Positions 52,385-60,725 of a stretch of 64,000 nucleotides of DNA are shown here, in pieces; positions within the stretch are counted from its first letter, which is position 1, and every line of letters begins with the position of its first letter. The position numbers were made by a program, and so were the translations under genes. The DNA is from Elusimicrobiota bacterium (lineage in GTDB: Bacteria > Elusimicrobiota > Elusimicrobia > UBA1565 > UBA9628). Under the pieces are notes generated by a model, which did no database searches, had not been told where the DNA came from, and saw only the letters and a list, made by a program, of their open reading frames with translations. The stretch is taken from contig JACRDN010000022.1 in NCBI GenBank assembly GCA_016218575.1, forward strand, positions 25,268-89,267. Reading direction: 5' to 3'.

Positions 52385-53800
52385 GAGCAGGCGCTCGCGC
52401 TCGCGCGCCGACAGGCGCGGCTTGAAAACCCTTTCCGGCCGAGGCCGGCCCTCCCTCCAAGGGCGGCCGGCCGCGCGCGCGGCCAACTCGGCGGCCCCCA
52501 AGGCCGTGGCCTCGCTTTGGCCCAATCGCTCCACGGGCAGGCCCAAGAGGTCGGCTTGGGCCTGCATGAGGTGCGAAATCCGGGAGAGCCCGCCGGAGGT
52601 CCGCAGGGGCCCCAGTCTGAATCCTCCCCTTCTTACGACCGAGGCGATGTCGCAAACGAGGAAGGCCACCGACTCCACCGCGGCCCGGACCAAATCCGGG
52701 CCGCGCGTGCGCGATGTGAGCCCCGCGAAGGCGCTTTGAGTCTTGTAATCCCAGCGCGGCGCCCCGAGGCCTCCGATGGCGGGAAGGGCCCAAACCCTCT
52801 CCTTGGACTCCCGGCAAAGCCTGTCCGCGGAGCTTACGTCCCTGAGAAGCCCAAGCCCCGCCAGCCAATCGAGGCAGGCCCCGGCCGCGTGCACCGTGCC
52901 TTCCTGGAAAAAATAAGGAGCCTCACCCGCAGCACCCGCGCCGACCGAGGTCAAAAGCCCGGGCAGGCGCCGGAAACTCGCACCCGTGTTGTAAAGTAAA
53001 AAAGCCCCGGTCCCGTAGTTGGCGAGAAACGACCCGGGAGCCCGCGCCCCCAAGCCCAAGGCCGCGGCCTGCTGGTCTCCCGCGCAGGCGAGGATGGCCA
53101 GGCGCCGCCCCCGGCGCGTCATGAACCCCCAGCTGCCGGCCGATGGGCGGATTTCCGGCATGACCGCCCGCGGGATCTTGAAGATATCCAGCATGAAGCC
53201 GTCCCAATCCATGCTTGAGAGATTCATGAGCAAGGTGCGCTGGGCCAAGGTGGGGTCGGCCGCGAAAACCTCGCCCCCGGTCCAGCGCCAGATAAGATAG
53301 CTTCCCACGGGCCCCGCCATGAGGCGGCCGGCATCAAGGGCCTTGCGCGCGGCCGGGGTATGGTCCAGGAGCCAGCGTATCTTGGGGGCGGAGTAGTAAG
53401 GGGTGAGGTAAAGCCCGGTCCGTTCATGAACCTCTTCTTGATGCCGGCCCAAGCTCTCCACAAGCGGCGCGGCCCTGCCGTCCTGCCAGCTCGGGGCCCG
53501 CGCCAAGGCCTTTCCCGTCTCCCGGTCCCAGAGAATGATGGTCGAGCGTTGACAGGCCAAGCCCAAGCCTATAATCTCTCGAGAGGAGGGGATTTGGGCC
53601 AGGACCGCGTCCAAGGCTTTCTCTTGGCTTGCCGCGATGCCCCCGGCCTCGTGCTCGGCCCAGCCCGGGCGGGGATAGCGGATCTTGAGGGGAACCTGGG
53701 CCTGGGCCGCGACCCCGCCGCGCTCGTCAACCGCCAAGGCACGGGAACTGGAGGAGCCCTGGTCCAAAGCGATGACAAGGGGGCTCTTCTGGCGGCTCAA
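52316..53800 (-). CDS. FGGY-family carbohydrate kinase, glycerol-kinase-like
   Basis: 494 aa from TTG 53800, which overlaps the stop of the upstream nuclease gene (TTGA); length then fits GlpK (~500). Phosphate-1 motif ALDQGSSSSRALAVD, GLACQRSTIILWDRETG with SWQD (glycerol/ADP contacts GWxD...), ANYGTGAFLLYNTG and GGLSRISHLMQAQADLLGLPVER. Phosphorylates glycerol or a related polyol. No glpF or glpD nearby. The nuclease-kinase coupling has no obvious metabolic logic. Confidence 0.85.
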   Translation of the reverse strand: MSRQKSPLVIALDQGSSSSRALAVDERGGVAAQAQVPLKIRYPRPGWAEHEAGGIAASQEKALDAVLAQIPSSREIIGLGLACQRSTIILWDRETGKALARAPSWQDGRAAPLVESLGRHQEEVHERTGLYLTPYYSAPKIRWLLDHTPAARKALDAGRLMAGPVGSYLIWRWTGGEVFAADPTLAQRTLLMNLSSMDWDGFMLDIFKIPRAVMPEIRPSAGSWGFMTRRGRRLAILACAGDQQAAALGLGARAPGSFLANYGTGAFLLYNTGASFRRLPGLLTSVGAGAAGEAPYFFQEGTVHAAGACLDWLAGLGLLRDVSSADRLCRESKERVWALPAIGGLGAPRWDYKTQSAFAGLTSRTRGPDLVRAAVESVAFLVCDIASVVRRGGFRLGPLRTSGGLSRISHLMQAQADLLGLPVERLGQSEATALGAAELAARAAGRPWREGRPRPERVFKPRLSARERERLLLAWRAFVAGQAELSRQLAGLEP

Positions 53801-54951
53801 AGGGGCTGAACCTTGATTTCCCAGGCCTCGGTCTTCTCGCCCAGCTCTTCGAGCTGTGCCTTGAGGTTCAAGTCGAGCTCGGGGTCGGACATCAGCTGCT
53901 CCACCTTGGGGGCCGAGGGCGCCAAGATCCGCTCGTAGAGCCCTGCCTTCTTGATGAGCTCGAGGACCTTCTTCTTGTCCGAAAAACTCCACCTCGCATT
54001 CGATGTGGAGGACAGCTGGTATCGCTGGCCGAAGGCTCGAACATAGCCCTTCTCTTCGAGAAGGGCTATGATCTTCTCTTGCAGTCGAGCTCTCTCTTCT
54101 TCCAATTCCGCGCTTTTTTGGGAGAGCTCTCCATACCGATCGATAAGACTTCCAAGACTCTCCTCCGAGGCCGGCCGTCCCCGGGGCAAAGCCGGCTCCG
54201 TTCCGGGAAACTGGTGTTTGAAAATCGGGCAAAGCGGCTTATAGTCGCACCAATAGCACTTCTTTTCCTCCGGCTTGGGCGTGAATGCGCCTTCCGATAT
54301 GGCTTCTGCGGCGGAGACGATGCGCTCCCTCAGGGCGGCCACCAAGCCCTCCTGGTGTCGCTCCACCGACTGCTCCTTGAGGGTGGGCAGATGGTAGAAG
54401 ACCAGGCGCGCCACGGGCAGGCCCAGGAGCGCCTCGCAGGCCATCTGGTACATGGTGAGCTGGGCGTCCGCCTGAACCCTGTCCTTGGCTAGGGCCTTGC
54501 CCGTCTTGTAGTCTAGGATGGAGAGGCTACCGTCGGCCAGTTTATCTATGCGGTCCACCTTGCCGGTGACAGGAACGCCCGACACCTCCAGGTTGAACTG
54601 GTACTCCACGAAAAAGGGAAGCTTAAAGTCCCGGACGTGCTTGTTGTAGAACTGGGTGAGTATCTGCTTGCCGTCATCGAAATACTCGGACTCCTGGACC
54701 TGATCCCGGTAGCCGGCCGAGAGCCAATGCTCCTTGTAATAGGCGAGCAGCTCCTCCAGGCTCGGGGGAGGAAGGGTCTTTACCCCGTAGAAGAACTCCA
54801 GGGCCTGGTGCACGCTCGAGCCGAAGGAAAAGAAGTGCCGGGGCTTCTCCGGGATGTTGTCTATGTACTTGAACTTGTATTTCTGCGGACATTCGCCGTA
54901 CATCGTGAGGGAGGAATGGGACAGCGGCCGCGGCAATTTAATCTTGGGCAT
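53797..54951 (-). CDS. Fe-S PD-(D/E)XK nuclease (RecB/AddB/Cas4-like)
   Basis: 384 aa. Nuclease core: H48 (GSSVHQALE), D133 (GKVDRID), D147-x-K149 (LDYKTGK) and a QLTMYQ motif. Four cysteines C21, C232, C235, C241 (ECPQKYKF... CYWCDYKPLC) form the iron-staple arrangement of AddB and Cas4. The C-terminal ~115 residues are coiled coil (ELSQKSAELEEERARLQEKIIALLEEKG) then an unknown domain. No helicase, cas1 or cas2 is adjacent, so general recombination/repair is more likely than CRISPR adaptation. A 13-bp inverted repeat lies inside the gene (54042-54070). Confidence 0.85.
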   Translation of the reverse strand: MPKIKLPRPLSHSSLTMYGECPQKYKFKYIDNIPEKPRHFFSFGSSVHQALEFFYGVKTLPPPSLEELLAYYKEHWLSAGYRDQVQESEYFDDGKQILTQFYNKHVRDFKLPFFVEYQFNLEVSGVPVTGKVDRIDKLADGSLSILDYKTGKALAKDRVQADAQLTMYQMACEALLGLPVARLVFYHLPTLKEQSVERHQEGLVAALRERIVSAAEAISEGAFTPKPEEKKCYWCDYKPLCPIFKHQFPGTEPALPRGRPASEESLGSLIDRYGELSQKSAELEEERARLQEKIIALLEEKGYVRAFGQRYQLSSTSNARWSFSDKKKVLELIKKAGLYERILAPSAPKVEQLMSDPELDLNLKAQLEELGEKTEAWEIKVQPL

Positions 54952-54969
54952 GTGGCGTTACCGGGCGGT

Positions 54970-54978
54970 ATTTTACCA
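54970..54978 (-). promoter_or_regulatory. Extended -10 box of the nuclease gene
   Basis: TGGTAAAAT on the minus strand, ending 18 nt before the ATG at 54951. Confidence 0.5.
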
Positions 54979-55052
54979 TAACGCCGTCGAGCAGTTTCGT
55001 CGCGACAAACAGCTCCGGGCCCTCGAGGAGGGCAAAATGCTACGCTAACAAC

Positions 55053-55814
55053 ATGGCTGCGAACGGTCTGATGGCGGATCGAACATGCTTTCGTATCGGC
55101 GAAGACCTCTATCGGATGGATCAATCGATCCAGGTGCGGGGTCGCGACGCGGGCTACGATGCGACAGGCCCTTATTGGGTAGTAGGCTATATACGGGTCT
55201 TAGCCGGCAGGGTGAGCTTCCTCGTGGACAATCAGCTTGTCGAAGCGCCCGGCCGTTCATTCGTGATGGTCCTCCCCCCGCGCTCCGTCGTCTCCGCTGT
55301 GCTCCGGGGAGCCAAGACCCTCAACTCGGCGGCCTTTTCGCGGGCTCAAACTCCGGACGCGATGCCTAAGGCGCCGGTGGCGTTCCCGCTGACGACATTT
55401 GGCCCGGTGCGCTCCAGGACTGACGTGAGCAGAATCTTGAGGCATATGAAAGAGCCGGTGAACATTAGCCGCTGCAGCAAGCCTCACCCTTTGTCCAAGG
55501 AGCTGAAGGATCGTCTGGAATCGACATTTCACGAGCCCCGATCGCTTTCGGGACTGTCAGAGGAGCTTGGGACCTCCGCCGCAATGCTTTCCCGCCTGTT
55601 CCGACGTGACTGGGGGAAACCGCCCGTTCAATTCCGGAATTGGCTCCGTATCACTGAGTCCTTCCGCCATCTAGCCGAACAAAAGGCAATCACTGAAACC
55701 GCGTTCGAGGCAGGATTCAACGACCTGTCGAGATTCCACAAACAGTTCAGAAGGACGATCGGCTTCACTCCACGGACAATCCAAACAAAGTCAAAAAACG
55801 CCAAGACAGCCTGA
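55053..55814 (+). CDS. AraC-family transcriptional regulator
   Basis: 253 aa. N-terminal ~130 residues form a cupin-like effector domain (YWVVGYIRVLAGRVSFLVDNQLVEAPGRSFVMVLPPRS). The C-terminal double helix-turn-helix is in LSGLSEELGTSAAMLSRLFRRDWGKPPVQFRNWLRI and ITETAFEAGFNDLSRFHKQFRRTIGFTPR. Less GC-biased codon use than neighbours. It precedes the methyltransferase-like gene by 23 nt and probably controls it; both look like a small transferred unit. Confidence 0.88.
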   Translation: MAANGLMADRTCFRIGEDLYRMDQSIQVRGRDAGYDATGPYWVVGYIRVLAGRVSFLVDNQLVEAPGRSFVMVLPPRSVVSAVLRGAKTLNSAAFSRAQTPDAMPKAPVAFPLTTFGPVRSRTDVSRILRHMKEPVNISRCSKPHPLSKELKDRLESTFHEPRSLSGLSEELGTSAAMLSRLFRRDWGKPPVQFRNWLRITESFRHLAEQKAITETAFEAGFNDLSRFHKQFRRTIGFTPRTIQTKSKNAKTA

Positions 55815-55837
55815 CTCGCAAGTCATAGAGTCGGTTC

Positions 55838-56452
55838 ATGGATACCCTAAAAATTGTTCTCACCGTTTGGAGCGTTGTCGGACTTCTCGGCACGTTGGCG
55901 ACCTGGATCCGCCTAGACCGAGAATCGCGCAACGATGCTGGTGCTCGCCGCTCCTTTGCGGCGAGCCTCTCTTACGCTATTTTCACGGGTCTTTCAGCCC
56001 AGAACGTGTTCCCGAGCCCCCACGTCCCAGCTTGGTGGGCTTGGTCGATCGCGCCGTTGGGAATTCTGATCATGACCTTAGGACAAGGTTTATGCTGGTG
56101 GGCCAAGAAGAGCCTCGGGGGGGGATTCTCGGTGTGTCTAGCTCCTAGGAATAGAGTCTTGATTTCGGGTGGTCCCTATAGAATCTGTCGCCATCCGATG
56201 GCGCTTGGATTCTTGATGAATTGGCTCGGAACCACCATGGTTCTCTGCAGCCCGACGATGCTCCTTGCCTTCGGAGTCGTTTCGATCGTGCTCATGCAGC
56301 GAATCGCTCTTGAAGAGGCAGCCCTCAGGCTGGCCTTCGGCGATGAATACCTACGCTACAGAGAGAGGGTGCCACTGATCGCGCCCTGCAGGGACGCAGA
56401 GTGCGAGGCGGAACTTGATCGAGCGATGCGAATTCTGGAGCGAGCCAGGTAG
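55838..56452 (+). CDS. Membrane methyltransferase of the isoprenylcysteine carboxyl methyltransferase (ICMT)-like family
   Basis: 204 aa with four or five membrane segments. C-terminal SAM-binding region GPYRICRHPMALGFLMNWLG then EEAALRLAFGDEYLRYRERVPLIAP matches the ICMT/PEMT-like family (RHPxY-type motif, here RHPMA, and GDEYxxYxxxVP). Bacterial members methylate small molecules or lipids; substrate unknown. Lies between minus-strand genes with the AraC regulator, suggesting an inducible resistance- or detoxification-type pair. Confidence 0.82.
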   Translation: MDTLKIVLTVWSVVGLLGTLATWIRLDRESRNDAGARRSFAASLSYAIFTGLSAQNVFPSPHVPAWWAWSIAPLGILIMTLGQGLCWWAKKSLGGGFSVCLAPRNRVLISGGPYRICRHPMALGFLMNWLGTTMVLCSPTMLLAFGVVSIVLMQRIALEEAALRLAFGDEYLRYRERVPLIAPCRDAECEAELDRAMRILERAR

Positions 56453-56516
56453 CCGACTGGCGATCTCAGCGCAGGCCATCGAGATCGACTGCTAGCCTGC
56501 AGCGATGGATCGGCTG

Positions 56517-57200
56517 CTAGGCGGCCTTCAGGTCCCCATTGTCGCGGAAGCTAAAGCAGCCCGAGCCCGAGACGACGAGGTGGTCGAGGAGGGGAATGCC
56601 CATCAGCTCCCCGCAGCGCGCCAGGCGCCTGGTGGCGTCCTTGTCCTCTAAGGAGGGGGAACAGTCCCCGGAGGGATGGTTGTGGACCACGATCAAGGCC
56701 GCGGCCGCATGGGCCACGGCCGGGGCGAAGATTTCACGGGGATGGACGAGGCTCGCGGACAACGTCCCAACGGAGACGATCTCGCTGTGGAGGAGCTGGT
56801 GCCTGGCGTTGAGATAGAACGCGAGGAAGTGCTCCTTTCTCGCGGATTTGACGAAGCTCGGCACCTGAGCCAGGACCCCGGCAGGGGTGTCGAGAACCGG
56901 GCGCGTGTCCTGGGGGCTGCCCCGAGCCTGCCTGCGCCCGAGCTCGAGGCCCGCGACCAGGCTCGCGGCCCGGCTCGGGCCCACCCCCTTGAACCTCTTA
57001 AGGCTCTGGTAGCCGGCCTGGGCCAGGCCTTGCGGGTAGGCTTTGAGCAGGGACTGGGCGAGCTCGAGCACTCCGTGGCCGCCGTAGCCCGTGCGCAGGA
57101 CGAGGGCCAAAAGCTCGGGCTCCGCCAAGGCCTCGGGGTTCAAGCGCTCAAGCCTCTCCCGAGGCCGCTCCACCGGGTGCAGGTCCTTGAGGGACATCAT
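56517..57200 (-). CDS. radC: RadC/JAB-domain DNA repair-associated protein
   Basis: 227 aa. N-terminal helix-hairpin-helix (RFKGVGPSRAASLVAGLELGRR) and a C-terminal JAB/MPN domain with the metal motif in VVHNHPSGDCSPSLEDKDATRRL. Despite the name its role in repair is uncertain. It begins 3 nt after the RseB-like gene ends and so belongs to the sigma-factor operon, which is unusual. Confidence 0.92.
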   Translation of the reverse strand: MMSLKDLHPVERPRERLERLNPEALAEPELLALVLRTGYGGHGVLELAQSLLKAYPQGLAQAGYQSLKRFKGVGPSRAASLVAGLELGRRQARGSPQDTRPVLDTPAGVLAQVPSFVKSARKEHFLAFYLNARHQLLHSEIVSVGTLSASLVHPREIFAPAVAHAAAALIVVHNHPSGDCSPSLEDKDATRRLARCGELMGIPLLDHLVVSGSGCFSFRDNGDLKAA

Positions 57201-57203
57201 GGC

Positions 57204-57656
57204 TCACTCGATAGAGAGGGCCACCTTCTTGAGGGTCTCCAAAGGCGGGCTCCCGATCAGGAAAAACCGGGCCTTGGGAAGGGACCATGAGAGCATGACA
57301 CCCTCCGGGGTCGAGACCCACAAGGCCCAGCCCCGGCCGAGCTTGGTCCTCTGCGCGGGCCGGGCTCCGAATTGCCAACGCACCCGGGCCGGTCCCTGGA
57401 ACAAAGAGAGGGCGCGGGTCCCGTCGGAGTAGCGCCAATGAACGACTTTTTTGCGCCCCTGAGGCAGAACCGCGAAGCCCTCGAAGCCGTAGCCCGGAGG
57501 AAGCCAGCGGGGAGTTCGGGCATCCAGGCCGCTTTGCTCTCGAGCGGCCTGGAGCGCGTCCGCGCTCGGGGCAGGCGCCCTTGGCGCGGGCTCGGCCAGG
57601 GCCAAGGCCGGGCTCAAGGCCATGCAAATCGCTAAAACTCCCGCGAGCGTTCTCAT
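57204..57656 (-). CDS. Periplasmic RseB/MucB C-terminal-domain-like protein
   Basis: 150 aa from ATG 57656 (ATGA overlap with the anti-sigma gene). Signal peptide (MRTLAGVLAICMALSPALALA). The segment PRWLPPGYGFEGF...VVHWRYSDGTRALSLFQGP resembles the RseB/MucB C-terminal domain (PxWLPPGF ... YSDGLxxxSVF), without the large N-terminal lipid-sensing domain. RseB binds the periplasmic part of RseA and tunes the envelope-stress response. The link is supported by position after an anti-sigma factor. Confidence 0.72.
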   Translation of the reverse strand: MRTLAGVLAICMALSPALALAEPAPRAPAPSADALQAAREQSGLDARTPRWLPPGYGFEGFAVLPQGRKKVVHWRYSDGTRALSLFQGPARVRWQFGARPAQRTKLGRGWALWVSTPEGVMLSWSLPKARFFLIGSPPLETLKKVALSIE

Positions 57657-57964
57657 TTGACCAAGGCGCGGGCGTACTCCCCGTGCGCCTTCAAAAGGGC
57701 GTCCACGGGAACCTCGACCGGGGCCTCGAGGTAATAGAATCCAGCTCCCAGGACCGCGGCGGCGCAGGCCAAGGCCGCCGCTCCGCCGCGAACCGCAAGG
57801 CTCCGGCGCCAAAGGGCGAAAAGTCCGCGCTCCGGCCGCGTCCGCTCCGAGCGCGCCGCGGCCAACAACTCCCGGTGCAAATCCTCGGGCATCTCCGGCG
57901 TCGGCAAGAAGCTCAAGGCCTTCTTGGTGAATGCCTCCAAGCCGGGGTCGTGCTCACTTTCCAT
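57653..57964 (-). CDS. Probable membrane anti-sigma factor
   Basis: 103 aa. Acidic N-terminus, cytoplasmic helices (PEMPEDLHRELLAAARSE), one membrane helix (~59-78, GGAAALACAAAVLGAGFYYL) and a short ~25-residue periplasmic tail. Topology and position directly after the ECF sigma gene (11-nt overlap) indicate an anti-sigma factor. No HxxxCxxC zinc motif is present, so it is not a ZAS type. The periplasmic tail is very short for a regulated-proteolysis target. Confidence 0.75.
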   Translation of the reverse strand: MESEHDPGLEAFTKKALSFLPTPEMPEDLHRELLAAARSERTRPERGLFALWRRSLAVRGGAAALACAAAVLGAGFYYLEAPVEVPVDALLKAHGEYARALVK

Positions 57965-58526
57965 GCATGTCCTCCCTTTTTACGGCCGCAACCTCTCCGA
58001 TCTCTTCCATGATCCGCCTTTTGAAGGCCTTGCGCGCCCGGCAGAGGCGGGAGCGCACCGTACCGGCCGGGCAATCCAGCACCTCCGAAATCTGGTCGTA
58101 GCTCAAGCCCTGAATGTCGCTCAAGGTGAGCACGGCTTTTTGCTCAAGGGACAAAGACTCCATGGCCGCCAGGACCTGCTCCCTCAATTCCTGGCGCTCC
58201 AGGCTCTCCAAGACGTCGCCCTCGGCCGCGTCGCACAAAGTCTCGGAAAGGCGCAGGCCCTCCTCGGCGCCGTAGCCGGAAAGGGGAGCGTCCATGGAGA
58301 CCGAATGGCGCGAGTCGAACCTCTTGATCTTGTCGTAGTAGACATGGCGCAGTATGGTGAGGAACCAATTCTCGAGGGGCTGGCCGTCGCGGTAGCTCCC
58401 CCAGCCGCGCAGGACTTTGAAGAACGACTCCTGGAGGAGCTCTCTGGCCTCGTCGTCGTTGCCGCAGAGATGGTAGGCGAACTGGTAGCCCCGGGGCGAG
58501 TACTGCTCGATCAGGCGCTCAAGCAT
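57954..58526 (-). CDS. ECF RNA polymerase sigma factor (RpoE-like)
   Basis: 190 aa. Region 2 (YQFAYHLCGNDDEARELLQESFFKVLRGWGSY, NWFLTILRHVYYDKIKR) and region 4 (SLEQKAVLTLSDIQGLSYDQISEVLDCPAGTVRSRLCRARKAF). Directs polymerase to GGAAC-type promoters; such a site lies 19-44 nt upstream of its own ATG. Followed by anti-sigma, RseB-like and radC genes, a four-gene operon with overlapping ends. Confidence 0.93.
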   Translation of the reverse strand: MLERLIEQYSPRGYQFAYHLCGNDDEARELLQESFFKVLRGWGSYRDGQPLENWFLTILRHVYYDKIKRFDSRHSVSMDAPLSGYGAEEGLRLSETLCDAAEGDVLESLERQELREQVLAAMESLSLEQKAVLTLSDIQGLSYDQISEVLDCPAGTVRSRLCRARKAFKRRIMEEIGEVAAVKREDMHGK

Positions 58527-58544
58527 GGCGTTTCCTACCTACTA

Positions 58545-58570
58545 TACGACGGACCCCCCGAAAAAGTTCC
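58545..58570 (-). promoter_or_regulatory. ECF-type promoter of the sigma-factor operon
   Basis: On the minus strand GGAAC (58570-58566, within GGAACTTTTT) is followed after 14 nt by CGTC and then GTATAG. This is the GGAAC...CGTC pattern of ECF promoters, 18 nt before the sigma ATG, and suggests autoregulation. Confidence 0.65.
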
Positions 58571-58646
58571 ATCCCCGTCGAGAGCCGACGACCCGATTGT
58601 AACAAATAATTAACGGCCCCGTAATCGCCTTGTAACACTTTTTGCC

Positions 58647-58652
58647 GATAAT
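58647..58652 (+). promoter_or_regulatory. -10 box of the cytoplasmic histidine kinase gene
   Basis: GATAAT, 6 nt before the ATG at 58659. TTGTAACA occurs twice upstream (58597-58604 and 58630-58637, 33 bp apart), a possible binding site for a regulator. Confidence 0.4.
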
Positions 58653-58658
58653 GGGGCT

Positions 58659-59540
58659 ATGACATCCCCGACCAAGCCGCTCTGGGAAGACCTGGCCCTC
58701 CCCAAGACCGAGCCCCAACTCCAGGCCCAGGCTATGCCCCAGTCCATGCCGGCTTCCTACCTCACCCACGAGCTCCGGGCCCCAGTGACCGCGATCCGCC
58801 TGGGCCTCGAGATACTCCTAGAGCAGGTGGCGGAGCGCCTCCAGGGGGAGGAAAAGCAGATTTTATCCTTGGCGATTCGAAACACGGCCCGCCTCGAGAG
58901 CCTGGTCAACGACATCCTCGACTACTCCAAGATCGCCGCCGGAAAGATGGCGCTCGAGAAACGGCCCTGCGACGCCCGCGCCCTTCTTTCCGAGACGGCG
59001 GCCAGCCTGCAGTCCATGGCCACCGCGCGGGGAGTCAAGCTTTTAAAGGAGGAGGGGGGGGAGCCCCTTCCCCGCGTTTCGGCGGAACCTCGGCGGGTGG
59101 TCCAGATACTGACCAATCTCATCTCCAACGGGATCAAGTTCACCTCGCCGCGCGGCCGGGTCGCCGTCTCGGCCAAGAAGGGGGAATTCGAGCACGAAGG
59201 CACCGTGGTTTTCCGGGTCAAGGACGCGGGACCCGGCATTCCGGCCCAGAATCTGAAGAGCATTTTCGAGGCCTTCACCCAGGTCCCGGGGACTCCAAGC
59301 GCCGCCGGGGGAACGGGCCTCGGCCTGGCGCTCTCCAAGCGCATGGTAGAGCTGCACGGCGGCCAGATTTGGGCCGAGAGCTGGCCCGGGGCGGGGGGGG
59401 CGAGCTTCTACTTCACCATCCCCATCGTCCCCGAGGACATGGGGCGCAAGATCACGCCTTACCCCGAACCCGTCCAATACTCGGGCCTCTTGGTGCGCGT
59501 CTCCCGGCGGATCAGCGCGTTCCTGGCGCTGTTCGTGTAG
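58659..59540 (+). CDS. Soluble histidine kinase
   Basis: 293 aa, no membrane helix and no recognisable sensor domain. Phospho-acceptor His in YLTHELRAPVTAIRLGLEILLE (~37), N box NLISNGIKFTSP, G1 DAGPGIP, F box IFEAFTQV, G2 GGTGLGLALSKRMV. About 45 C-terminal residues (GRKITPYPEP...) follow the ATPase. No response regulator is adjacent. It is divergent from the ECF operon, suggesting a link with stress signalling, which is inference. Confidence 0.9.
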   Translation: MTSPTKPLWEDLALPKTEPQLQAQAMPQSMPASYLTHELRAPVTAIRLGLEILLEQVAERLQGEEKQILSLAIRNTARLESLVNDILDYSKIAAGKMALEKRPCDARALLSETAASLQSMATARGVKLLKEEGGEPLPRVSAEPRRVVQILTNLISNGIKFTSPRGRVAVSAKKGEFEHEGTVVFRVKDAGPGIPAQNLKSIFEAFTQVPGTPSAAGGTGLGLALSKRMVELHGGQIWAESWPGAGGASFYFTIPIVPEDMGRKITPYPEPVQYSGLLVRVSRRISAFLALFV

Positions 59541-59561
59541 AAGAAGGGCCCTTAGAGCCCG

Positions 59562-60719
59562 TTAAAACAGTTCGGCGCTGGGATGGGAGATGCGGTTCAT
59601 GGCGCGGATCATCCCGGCCCAGCGCCGGCGGGCCTCCTGCAGCTCGGCCCTGCAATACCCGAGATTGGCCTCCCATTGGCGGCGCATGTCCTCGGACCAC
59701 TGGTGCTTTTGCCGCCGGTAGTCGAGCTTGGCCTGGTGATAGCGAGCCATCGCGAGCTCCAGACGCTCCCGTCCCGAACGCAGGCGGGGCTGTATCCTGC
59801 CCCACATCTTCCCCGATGCGCCCACGGCGGCCAGGCGCGCCTCCACGTGACGCACCTGCACCTCGAGCCGGGCCTTCAAAATCAGGGACTCGGGGGTGCG
59901 CTTTAGGCGTCGCACCTGGCCCAGTACGCGCATGGCATGGAGCCACCACTTGGTAAGGTCGAACTGGTACCAGCGGATGCCGTTGCGGTAGTCGGCCTGG
60001 AACTTGTGGTGGAAGTTGTGGTAGCCCTCCCCGAAGGTGAGGGGGCCCAGCCACCAATTGTCCCGGGCAGAGTTGGTGACGGCATAGGGCCTGCTCCCGC
60101 AGAGATGGGCCAGGGAGTTGATGAAGAAGGTCATATGGTGCACCACCACCACGCGCAAAAAGCCTCCCCAGAGGAGCCCGCCCACGGGCCGGCCCTGCAC
60201 CAGACCGATATAGGTGGGCAAGGCAAAGGTCGCGGCCACCACGAGGAAAAGATACCAGCGGTCCTGCCAGAGCACGAGGGGATCCTTGAGCAGATCGGGC
60301 ACGTTGCGGTACTTGTCGTGCAACCGGCGGGTGTCCTTGTAGAAGATCCAGCCCATATGGGCGTAGAAGCCGCCCCTCAAGATGTTGTACGGATCCTCTT
60401 TTTTGTCCACGAAGCGATGGTGGATGCGGTGATCCGAGGCCCAGTTGAGCACGGAATTCTCGGCCGCGGCCGCGCCAAAAACCAGGTAGAAGAGCTGCAA
60501 AAGCCTGCTGCACTCATAGGATTTGTGAGCGTAATACCTATGGTAGCCCCCGGTCACGGCCACGCCGGTCAGGAGGTACATGACGAAAAAATTGGCCAGC
60601 TCGAGCTTGGTGATACCGTGGTGGCAAACGTACCAAGACGTGCCCAAGAGCGCCACTAGGGGCGTCAACGTCAAGAACGCGATGTTCCCGTAGTTCAAAG
60701 GCTGTTTTGTTTTTAACAT
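59562..60719 (-). CDS. Membrane acyl-CoA/acyl-lipid desaturase with coiled-coil C-terminal extension
   Basis: 385 aa. Stearoyl-CoA-desaturase-like membrane di-iron enzyme with the three His boxes H60RYYAH65, D96HRIHH101 and H234NFHH238, four membrane helices and the NWASDHRIHHRF context. Introduces a double bond into fatty acyl chains using O2. Residues ~275-385 are a charged coiled coil (ILKARLEVQVRHVEARLAAVG, LELAMARYHQAKLDYRRQKHQW), not part of the normal enzyme (~300 aa). TATACT (60733-60728) ends 8 nt before the ATG. Confidence 0.9.
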   Translation of the reverse strand: MLKTKQPLNYGNIAFLTLTPLVALLGTSWYVCHHGITKLELANFFVMYLLTGVAVTGGYHRYYAHKSYECSRLLQLFYLVFGAAAAENSVLNWASDHRIHHRFVDKKEDPYNILRGGFYAHMGWIFYKDTRRLHDKYRNVPDLLKDPLVLWQDRWYLFLVVAATFALPTYIGLVQGRPVGGLLWGGFLRVVVVHHMTFFINSLAHLCGSRPYAVTNSARDNWWLGPLTFGEGYHNFHHKFQADYRNGIRWYQFDLTKWWLHAMRVLGQVRRLKRTPESLILKARLEVQVRHVEARLAAVGASGKMWGRIQPRLRSGRERLELAMARYHQAKLDYRRQKHQWSEDMRRQWEANLGYCRAELQEARRRWAGMIRAMNRISHPSAELF

Positions 60720-60725
60720 TTGATG

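Noticed and set aside
53801..54232. N-terminal extension of the FGGY kinase frame to 54232
   Set aside because: That part lies antisense-frame inside the nuclease gene and has no similarity to kinases; TTG 53800 gives normal length.
53797..54951. The Fe-S PD-(D/E)XK protein as CRISPR Cas4
   Set aside because: No repeats, cas1 or cas2 in the window, and the protein is much longer than Cas4.
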